The translations under genes and the position numbers were made by a program. A stretch of 64,000 bases of DNA from Okeania sp. KiyG1 (GTDB lineage: Bacteria > Cyanobacteriota > Cyanobacteriia > Cyanobacteriales > Microcoleaceae): assembly GCF_014132355.1 (NCBI RefSeq), contig NZ_BLZO01000087.1, forward strand, positions 28,527 through 92,526, given 5' to 3'. The first letter of the stretch is position 1. Each line of letters opens with the position of its first letter. Positions 18,462 through 26,700 of this stretch are shown in pieces. The notes under the pieces are model-generated. The model did no database searches, was not told where the DNA came from, and was given only the letters and a program-made list of their open reading frames with translations.

Positions 18462-19130
18462 TTATATCATTATTGTGCTTTCTATAATTGTATTTTTATA
18501 AATTTCTTGTGGTCTGTTAGGTACTCCTAAAAAATTCCATACTTGTTTCATTTTTTGTCTGGGATTTTCCCAAAGTTCTTCACTTTTTAAGATTAACAAA
18601 TTTTTCCGAGGAAAAAATTTCAGCCATCGGAGCAATTGCTCGATATAAATACCTCTAGATAAGTAACTGTAGTATCGATGTGGCAAACTTTTATAATTTT
18701 CATCTGCCATAATTTTATCTATTTCTGGTTCAATTCGAGATGGCTCTTGTTGAATTGCTTGTTCAAAAGATAGAGGTTCGCGAGACTTGCCAAACTGACG
18801 ATTATGATAGTAATGAGATACTGCTCTGTCTACAGGATTTCTTAGTAATAAAATCAGTTTTATATCTGGTAGAGATTGAGATATTCTCTGGGGAGCGTGG
18901 GGATGAAATATATAGTATGGACTAGCTTCTCCTGTAATGGTTTGATTTGGAATTTCTTTTTGAGGAAAATGAGAATAATACCAATTCATTCCTTTGTCAA
19001 AGTTTAAGTCGAAGAAATGTACTTCTTTTTTAGTGGCTGGTAAAATTTGAGGATGTTTAGTCAAATATCTATATAGAGAGGTAGTTCCACATTTCTGAGC
19101 GCCGATAATAATAAAGTTTGGTAAAGTCAT
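18462..19130 (-). CDS. Heparan-sulfate-type sulfotransferase (first half of a split double sulfotransferase)
   Basis: 222 residues from ATG 19130. The PAPS loop FIIIGAQKCGTTSLYRYL is at residues 6-23, followed by the KEVHFFDLNF block and GEASPYYIFHP. The 3'-phosphate motif LILLLRNPVDRAVSHYYH is near 92. These are signatures of the HSNST-like Sulfotransfer_1 group. The frame is lost at ESTIMI, where an A3 run replaces an expected A4; the missing tail is found in the next frame. Divergent from the plus-strand TPR gene at 19391. Confidence 0.85.
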   Translation of the reverse strand: MTLPNFIIIGAQKCGTTSLYRYLTKHPQILPATKKEVHFFDLNFDKGMNWYYSHFPQKEIPNQTITGEASPYYIFHPHAPQRISQSLPDIKLILLLRNPVDRAVSHYYHNRQFGKSREPLSFEQAIQQEPSRIEPEIDKIMADENYKSLPHRYYSYLSRGIYIEQLLRWLKFFPRKNLLILKSEELWENPRQKMKQVWNFLGVPNRPQEIYKNTIIESTIMI

Positions 19131-19390
19131 TTTGATACTCTTGAACCTTTTAAAAATATTTATTATATATTATAGATAGTGTTTACTAACCTAGTGAGGT
19201 ATAGCTTCTAAATTACTAACTTTGGTCTGACAAAATTTAATGTACCTCAGTAGACTGAGAAATGCTATAACTACTGTAAAATTATTATGTAATTTAGACT
19301 TTATTCTACAGTAAACAACCTCAACTATCTAGAAGATGTGGCAAAAAATCAGAGGAGTTATTTATGAGTTGCAAAAGGTATATAAATTAA
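19131..19390. promoter_or_regulatory. Divergent intergenic region
   Basis: 260 bases between divergent transcription units, so promoters for both directions must lie here or further out. It is very AT-rich. I cannot pick a secure -35/-10 pair and saw no operator-like palindrome. Confidence 0.3.
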
Positions 19391-19945
19391 ATGAATAATA
19401 AAAATATGTGTTCCCAAGTGAATCAAGAAACAACAGCAGTGGAAAACCACCAACAGGCAGAGAATTATTTGGCCCAAGGGAAATTGGATAAAGCCCAGGC
19501 AGCTTGTCAAAAAGTCTTAGCTACAGTGCCAGATTTTGCCCCTGCGTACAAGACACTAGGAAACATTAGTCTGGATATGGGCCAAATCGCAGAAGCTATG
19601 GATTGGTACACAAAAGCCCTTGCTACTCAACCTGATTGGGCAGAAGTTTATGCTGATATTGGCAGTCTATATGGGATGCAAAAGCAGTGGCAGTCAGCTA
19701 TAGACTATTATCAAAAAGCGATTGAACTAACACCAGATAAGTGGGAATATTACAAATTTTTAGGGAAATGTCTTGAGAAACTACAGAAATGGAATAGGGC
19801 GATCGCTTGTTATTCAAAGGCGATTGAATTAAATCCTCATCATCCTAATAATTACTATTTATTGGGGAAAATTTTAGAAAAACAAAAGAACTCCTCGGAG
19901 GCGATCGCTATTTATCAACAAGGATTAAAAACTACCAGAAAATAG
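19391..19945 (+). CDS. TPR protein, N-terminal piece of a split gene
   Basis: 184 residues with about four to five 34-residue TPRs (e.g. AEVYADIGSLYGMQKQWQSA, then AIDYYQKAIELTPD). It ends at GLKTTRK. Frame two then reads KLPENSQLV, matching GLEKLPENEVLA in the paralogue at 35975, so the A5 run at 19927-19931 differs from the ancestral length (A7 or A4). With a second break downstream, the gene spans 19391-22030 and would encode about 880 residues, close to its intact-length paralogue at 35975-38597. Confidence 0.75.
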   Translation: MNNKNMCSQVNQETTAVENHQQAENYLAQGKLDKAQAACQKVLATVPDFAPAYKTLGNISLDMGQIAEAMDWYTKALATQPDWAEVYADIGSLYGMQKQWQSAIDYYQKAIELTPDKWEYYKFLGKCLEKLQKWNRAIACYSKAIELNPHHPNNYYLLGKILEKQKNSSEAIAIYQQGLKTTRK

Positions 19946-19970
19946 TCAATTAGTTAGAAGAATAGAGCGG

Positions 19971-21686
19971 TTGTTAAATCAGCAAAAACAAAATTTGGTA
20001 GAAAATTATCGCACTTATGGAGAAACCCAAAAACAAATTGAAAACTTAGAATCTGCTATTAGTGTTTATCGTGAAATTATCAAGATAGAGCCACAAAGTT
20101 CTGACTATTATGAACTAGGGATGCTTTTGGTAAAACAAGAAGATTTTGAAGGAGCATTATTATGCTATGAAGAAATCTTAAAAATGCAGTCTTGGTCAGA
20201 GGATAAAGCTCAAAAAAATGTGACATTAGGAATAGCTTTAATTAAGGCAGGAAAACTTAGGGAAATTATCAATTGTTACCACAAAATTTTCGATAAAAAT
20301 ATTCAAAATTTAGAGTTTTATTATCAATTTAGTATCAGTATTTCCACAGCAGGATTAATCTCTGAAGCAGTTACTTTTTTTAAGGAGTTACCTAAAGCAC
20401 AGTTTCCTAAACAAGTTAAGCAGTCAACAAATGTAAGTAGTAATTCAATATATGACTTGCTCTGGGATGCTTTGAATCAAACTAATTCAGATAATTTAGA
20501 TCTGAATCAAGACCTAGAGGGTTTAGAATTAAAATCTCAAGAAATTCAAAAACATTTTTCTAGAAAAGAATTAAAAGTTTTTCAAATAGATAAATTACAT
20601 CCAAAACATATAAAATATATTAAAAATAGTGGCATTGTTTTAGAATATGTCAAATTAATAATAATTGAAAATCCTCATTTAGAAAATATTTACATCAATT
20701 ACTTTGAGAGTACTAATGGAGTTGTACAAACAAGAACAAATAATGTCAAAAAAAAGGAACTTAAAAAAGACACAGGAGAGTATAAATATCAAGCCATTGA
20801 GTTTACTCAAAGTCTAGTAGAATTTGGGTATATATATGCCGTTTGCCCTCTAAGTGGTCGAGTAGTTAGGTCTAATACTTCTTTTTATCTGGAAAGATTA
20901 ACTCTTATATATAGATTTGAAGGAGAAGAAGTGTTTTACATTATACTCAATAATTTTATTGGTTCTAAAGCGGCTTTATATATTCCTAAACTTAACATCT
21001 GCATTGCTTTTAGCGGAACAAAAAAAACTGTTACAAACATACCTCAACATATTGCCAATAAAATTTCTAAATTTCAAAGCTATGCAGTTAGTAATTGGAG
21101 AGATGTCGAGAATTATCTGGGAAATGTTAATAAGTCATTAGTAGAAGTATATGGTACGATGAAAAACTTAGGGCATTTTTTCTGGCAAGATGTCACAGGT
21201 ATATACTATTTGTACGAACAGAATTTATTAGAAAAAATAGATTATTTTTGTGGTGGTTGGAATCAATATCTAAACTTATTATCTATTTTTCCCGAAATTC
21301 CGGAAAATAAAATTTTAGATATGTCTGAAATGTCTGGTGAAGAGCAATTCAGATTTATGTTAAAAAATAACTTTTTCTGCGTGAGAATAACAGATGCTTT
21401 TATTAAACAAACTGTTGGGAATAGAATTGCTCAAGCTGCATATAATTTATGTTCTCAAGAGTTTATAGCAGAAGTAAGAAAAGCTAAAGAAAATAATAAT
21501 TTACTGCTTTGGATAAATGTCAGAACTCATAATAAGGTTTGGGTCGATCAGGATGAAAATTATCCAAAAATTATTAATAGTTTGATAGATGATTTTTCTG
21601 ATTTAAGGATAGGAATTGTTTTTGACGGAACTCCAGATGCTAGTGATAGTGTAAAAAAATTATCGAAAAAACCAAATCAAAGGTGA
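19971..21686 (+). CDS. TPR plus uncharacterised domain, middle piece
   Basis: 571 residues; the apparent TTG start is only where this frame becomes long enough. TPRs continue to about 150. An unfamiliar domain follows (GIVLEYVKLIIIENPHLENI, MKNLGHFFWQDVTGIYYLYE, FPEIPENKILDM), with a close paralogue at 36925-38597. The frame ends at KKLSKKPNQR because the A run at 21653-21659 is seven rather than eight. The final part continues in the next piece. I do not recognise the domain; its association with glycosyltransferases and its alternating strand/helix pattern late in the chain hint at a GT-B-like fold, which is weak inference. Confidence 0.65.
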   Translation: MLNQQKQNLVENYRTYGETQKQIENLESAISVYREIIKIEPQSSDYYELGMLLVKQEDFEGALLCYEEILKMQSWSEDKAQKNVTLGIALIKAGKLREIINCYHKIFDKNIQNLEFYYQFSISISTAGLISEAVTFFKELPKAQFPKQVKQSTNVSSNSIYDLLWDALNQTNSDNLDLNQDLEGLELKSQEIQKHFSRKELKVFQIDKLHPKHIKYIKNSGIVLEYVKLIIIENPHLENIYINYFESTNGVVQTRTNNVKKKELKKDTGEYKYQAIEFTQSLVEFGYIYAVCPLSGRVVRSNTSFYLERLTLIYRFEGEEVFYIILNNFIGSKAALYIPKLNICIAFSGTKKTVTNIPQHIANKISKFQSYAVSNWRDVENYLGNVNKSLVEVYGTMKNLGHFFWQDVTGIYYLYEQNLLEKIDYFCGGWNQYLNLLSIFPEIPENKILDMSEMSGEEQFRFMLKNNFFCVRITDAFIKQTVGNRIAQAAYNLCSQEFIAEVRKAKENNNLLLWINVRTHNKVWVDQDENYPKIINSLIDDFSDLRIGIVFDGTPDASDSVKKLSKKPNQR

Positions 21687-22030
21687 ATTTTTACAATACG
21701 AATTTAAAGATAAAATTATACGAAAGTATAGTTTGGGCTAATAATATTGATGCTTATATTGCAGTAGTAGGTTCTGGATTAGTAATAACATCATGGTTAA
21801 CAGATAAACCAGGTGTAGCTCATGGCGATCTGGCTCATTTGGCACAAAAAAGTTTTTGGTATGGAGTGAAAGAAGCTGGTATCCGGCCAACATTTTTGAA
21901 AGCTCAAGACATTCAACAACTAAACACAAAAGCTTATGGTAATTATAAAGTTAATTGGAAAATTATCTACAAAAAAATCTTGAATATTCTTAAAAAAGTG
22001 GAACAGCAAAAACGAATGTCTAAAGACTAA
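21683..22030 (+). CDS. C-terminal piece of the TPR/unknown-domain protein
   Basis: 115 residues that complete the domain: LYESIVWANNIDAYIAVVGS, then GLVITSWLTDKPGVAHGDL, matching LHESIVWGNYIDTYIAIVGS in the paralogue ending at 38597. It has no independent start logic, so it is the tail of the frame-broken gene. The word VGSGLVITSW recalls the loop before the nucleotide site in some GT-B enzymes, but I would not assign a family on that alone. Confidence 0.65.
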   Translation: MNFYNTNLKIKLYESIVWANNIDAYIAVVGSGLVITSWLTDKPGVAHGDLAHLAQKSFWYGVKEAGIRPTFLKAQDIQQLNTKAYGNYKVNWKIIYKKILNILKKVEQQKRMSKD

Positions 22031-22311
22031 ACTAAAAAGTAAATAGAATGTAAGCATTCAGCTATCAGCAGTCAGCTATTCCTTCGGAATGCGGAGCAAA
22101 CAGCAATTAGTAATAAATAATTACTTCTGAGGTTTTGTCCAGGAACTTTGGTAGTAACTTTTTATTCTTTTTGAATTTCAAAGGTTGCTTTTACCTTCCC
22201 TAAAATTAATAGCTGATAGCTAATAGCTGACGGCTGTTTGCGCAGCATTCCGGAGGAAATGCTTACAATAGAATATATTGTGGCAGTTGATGGGGAATTT
22301 TAATTGAAGAA

Positions 22312-22428
22312 AGCAGAAGGGAAAATTGTATGGGGATAGTCAAGGACTTGCTGCTCCGCGTCTACTCACCCTAAACAATTTTAAGCACTCCAGTTGACGG
22401 TGGGGTATTAAACCCATAAGGGAAAAGA
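22312..22428. repeat. Interspersed repeat, copy B, with a nested insertion
   Basis: Inverted relative to 8652-8763. Where copy A reads through ggggattctcaccc on the matching strand, this copy has about 27 extra bases (22338-22364, caaggacttgctgctccgcg). The remaining 22031-22516 gap holds STRR-like words (agctatcagc), two related palindromic inserts around ttccttcggaatgcgg (22078-22105) and gcagcattccggagg (22240-22262), and no gene. Confidence 0.7.
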
Positions 22429-22516
22429 TAAATGTAGTGAAATAATCCCCATTAATTACTGTTTAATCAAAGTTTTTAGGCGATAAAAAAATCATAAATT
22501 AATAAATTATAGATAT

Positions 22517-22849
22517 ATGGAATCTCAAACAATATTAGTTGTAACCACAATTTCAGCACCCAATAAAGTTTTACGAGAATTGGCAGCAGGGTGTCAGTTA
22601 TCCCACTGGAATTTCATAATTATAGGTGATACAAAAACACCAAGTGACTTTCTCTTAGAAGGTTCTCAATATTATGATATAAAAGCTCAAATAGCTACAG
22701 GACTAAATTATGCTAAAGTCTGCCCAACTAAACATTATGCTAGAAAAAATATAGGGTATTTACTAGCAATGGAACAAGGAGCAGAAAATATAGTAGAGAC
22801 TGATGATGATAACTTACCTTTAGATAGTTTTTGGCAGAAAAATATTTAG
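22517..22849 (+). pseudogene. STELLO/DUF288-like glycosyltransferase, N-terminal piece of a decayed gene
   Basis: 110 residues matching the start of the intact gene at 38613: LVVTTISAPNKVLRELAAGC, NFIIIGDTKTPSDF, CPTKHYARKNIGYLLAMEQG, and the acidic ETDDDNLPLDSFW. The frame breaks at an A5 run (22838-22842) where A6 restores K-Y-L-E-I-Q. A nonsense codon follows downstream, so this copy is probably non-functional even if the first break were a reading error. Confidence 0.8.
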
Positions 22850-23532
22850 AAATTCAATGTAAAATTATCGACAAAGCAGGTTGGATAAATATTTATAAAT
22901 ATTTTTCAGAAGCACCAATATGGCCGAGAGGATTACCGTTAGACAAAATTAATCACCCAATACCACCTTATGAAGAATTATCAGAATATTTGGCAAAATG
23001 CCCTATTCAGCAAGGATTAGCTAACCAAAACCCTGATGTTGATGCAATTTATAGATTAGTTTTACCTTGACCTCAAAACTTTAGAGATAATATTAACTTA
23101 GCATTAGGTAAAGAGAGTTGGTGCCCTTTCAACAGTCAAAATACATATTGGTTTCCCAATGCTTATCCACTTATGTATTTGCCTGCATACTGTTCATTTA
23201 GAATGACAGATATATGGCGAATTTTTATCGCTCAAAGAATTTGTTGGGAAAATGGTTGGCGGATTTTATTTCATAGTCCAACTGTTTATCAAGAGCGTAA
23301 TATTCATAATCTAATGCAAGATTTTGAACAAGAGATTCCCGGTTATCTCAATAATGAAAAAATTGCCAAATTATTATCCGAAGTTAAACTGAAGACCGGA
23401 AAAAATGCAATATCAGATAACCTAAGAAAATGCTACGAAACTCTAATTAAAAGTGATATATTCCCACCACAAGAAATTGATTTAGTAGAAGCTTGGCTAA
23501 AAGATATAGATACAGTATTGACATCCTCCTGA
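22831..23532 (+). pseudogene. STELLO/DUF288-like glycosyltransferase, C-terminal piece with in-frame TGA
   Basis: Continues the homology (IIDKAGWINIYKYFSEAPIW, YLPAYCSFRMTDIWRIFIAQ, SPTVYQERNIHNLMQDFEQ, PGYLNNEKIAKLLSE). A TGA at 23068-23070 interrupts VLP-PQNF where the paralogue has TTA; this is a substitution, not a homopolymer change. Repairing the upstream break gives a 338-codon frame, against 337 in the intact copy. Confidence 0.8.
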
Positions 23533-23640
23533 CGTGGCCTTTGAGCCATATCTAGAGGATTCCCAAACTTCACGATGGGGAGTTTGTGTATCAAAAACAA
23601 CTAAATCTATACATTTAGAATTGGTATTAAACCCACTTAT
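23520..23640. mobile_element. Possible IS605-type end remnant
   Basis: Starts with ttgacatcctcctgacgtgg, similar to the ttgacatcctccccgg ends at 10088 and 11750, and overlaps the last codons of the decayed STELLO-like gene. No tnpB is attached. The rest of the 23533-23732 gap shows nothing else. Confidence 0.35.
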
Positions 23641-23732
23641 ACTGCTGTACAGAACCAAGCTAAATCTATTCATCTACAGAATTTTATTCTGACTCCTAAA
23701 TTCTTTCTTAACCATCTTTACCAACGATAAAA

Positions 23733-26700
23733 ATGAAATCCGTGCCTCAAGTAACTCCAGAAACTTCAGCCCAATACTTTCAAAAAGCCAACGACGCTAT
23801 AGAAGCAGGCAAACTAGAAGAAGCCATCCCTCTCTATCGCCAAGCTATAAAACTAAACCCTAACTTCTCTTTGTATTACCAAAGTCTGGGAGATGTAGAA
23901 GCCCAACTAGGTCATTGGGAACAAGCGACTACTGCCTATAGTCAGGCCATAAAACTTAAACCAAACTCGGCTATCTCTCATCATCACCTGGGGGACATTC
24001 TGGCTCAACAAGGGAAATTAGAGAAAGCGATCGCCTCCTACTCCCAGGCCATTAATATCAATCCCAACTTTTCAGAATTTTATAACAGTCTCGGAAAAGC
24101 TGTATTCAACAAAGGTGAATTTGACAAAGCCATAACCTACTACCAAAAAGCTATATCCCTGGACTCAGAATCTGCTATTGCCCACCATAACTTGGGAGAA
24201 ACTTTTGATAAACAAGGTCAAACTCAGGAAGCTACTAATTACTATCGGAAAGCTATAGAAATAGACCCCAGTTTCTGGGAATCATACCAAAAATTAGGAA
24301 TAGCCCTGAGTAAACTAGGAGACCTACATCAAGCTGCCCAAGTTTATTTAAAAGCTAGTCAACTTGTCCCGAATTCCGCTAAAATCCATCATCATTGTGG
24401 AGAAACTTTATCCAAACTCCAAAGGTGGGATGAGGCCATTGTTGCCTATGGTAAAGCAACCGAACTAAAACCAAACTCTGCACCCATTTATCATCAGTTC
24501 GGATATGCTCTGGCTCAACTACAAAAATGGCCGGAAGCTATAGCTGCCTACCGCAAAGCGATCGAACTTCAGCCCAACTCCCCAGAAGTACATCACCATC
24601 TGGGATATGCTTTAGCTCAACAGAAAAATTGGTCTGACGCTGTAGTTGCTTACCGCAAAGTCACAGAACTTCAGCCTAACTCCCCAGAGGTTTATTATCA
24701 TTTGGGATATGCTCTGGGTAAACTTCAAAAGTGGGAACAAGCGGTGGTCGCTTACCAGAAAGCTGCACAATTACAACCCAATTCCCCACAGGTACATTAC
24801 CAGTTAGGTTGCGCCCTGATAGAATTCAAACAAAATCAAGAGGCAGTGGCCTCTCTCCGTAAAGCTTTAGAACTTAATCCTAACTTGGCCGAAGCTTATG
24901 GGGAATTGGGAATAGCTCTCGGTAATTTGAAGCAGTGGGATGAGGCGATCGCTACTTATCATCGGGCCTTGGAACTTAATCCAAATTTAGGGGAAGTTCA
25001 TGGTTATTTGGGAAAGATATTGGCTTCACAAAAACAGTGGGATGATGCTATTGCTAGTTATCGCCGTGGTCTGGAAGTTAATCCTAAGTTGCCGGAGGTT
25101 TACCAAAATCTGGCTTTAGCTTTGGTGCAGCAACAAAAGTTTGATGATGCTATTACCAATTATCAGCAAGCTATTCAAATAGGTATCAATACTGCGGAAA
25201 TTCACCATCAGTTGGGTCATACTCTCAGCAAACTCAAACGTTGGGATGAGGCTGTGGTTAGTTATGGTCGGGCAGTTGAGATTAATCCTAAGTCTGCAGC
25301 AGTGCATCATATGTTAGGAGAAGCTCTTGCCCAATTAAAACGGTGGGATGAGGCCCTCGCTTCTTTATCTCAAGCTGCTGAACTGAATCCTAAATCTGCG
25401 GATGTTATATACCACAAAGCCGAATTATTGTCAAAATTAGAAAGGTGGGATGAAGCTGTGGCGGCTTATTCAAAAGCTGTAGAGTTAAGGCCAAACTCGG
25501 CAAAGTTTCATTTGCGGTTGGGGGAAGCTTTGGCCCAGAAAACTCCTATGGATGAGGCGATCGCTTGTTACCGTCGTGCTTTGGAAATAGACCCTCATTT
25601 TTCTAAGGCTAAGAAAAAATTAGAAGCTGCTCAAGGAAGAAAAAATTTACTGGAAACGGGCAATTTTACGAACATTAATATATTAGGAGAAACTGATTTT
25701 GAGGGTTGTTTGGATTATGCGACTCTTGATTATGTTTCTGGTTGGGCGAGACATAAAAATGATTCTGATAAGGTTGTATTTGTTGATGTTTTTGTTGGTA
25801 ATAATTTAGTTGGAACGTTAGTAGCGAATAAATATCGTCAAGATTTAGCGGAAGCTTTTGATACTCACGGATATCATGCTTTTGCTCAAAAAATTCCTCC
25901 TTCTTTACATAGTAATGGGTTAGTTGAAGTTAGTGTCAAGATAACAGAAACAGGTGAACAATTGAAAAATTCTCCTAAACCATTAGTAGTCGGACCGAAG
26001 GGGAAAAAGCATGAGGTTAATCTGAGTTTTGGTCAGGGAGAAATTAATAAACTTATCTATCATTTTCAAGAAGGAAGAAGGAAGAAGGAAGAAGGAAGTA
26101 GTGAAGAATTCAAAAGTCAAAAGTCAAAAGTCAAAAGTGAAGAAGTAAATTTGGAATTCAAAAGTCAAAAGTCAAAATTCCAAGAAGAATTCAAAAGTCA
26201 AAAGTCAAAAGTCAAAAGTGAAGAAGAAGTCAGAAGTAAAGAAGTAAAAAATGGAGAAGGAGTCGGAAGTAGAGAGTTAGAAGAATTCAGGAGTGAAGAG
26301 GAAGTTAGAAGTCAGATATCTCTGGCAAAAGTTCGGACGGAAAAACCAGCAGTAGCAGTAATTATTTTGAGTTTGAATGGAGCGAAATTATTAAGTGAGT
26401 TATTTGCTTCCTTTGAGCTTTATAACAGTTATGAAAATTTGGAATTAGTAGTGGTTGACCACGGATCGACAGATAATAGTATTGATGTCTGTATGGAGTG
26501 GTTTAAAAAGTTGCCCATAACGGTTATTGCCAGGGGAGAAAATTATTCTTTTTCCAACTCAAATAATGTGGGAGTGAATGAAACAAAAGCTCCTTTACTG
26601 TTATTTATGAATAATGATATTACCCTCTGCCAAGACATAATTCCTCAAATGGTTGAGTTAATTCAACAAGATGAAAATCTAGGAATGGTAGGAGTAAAAT

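Noticed and set aside
23068-23070. TGA read as selenocysteine
   Set aside because: The intact paralogue has Leu (TTA) at this position, and no selenocysteine context exists; a nonsense mutation is simpler.
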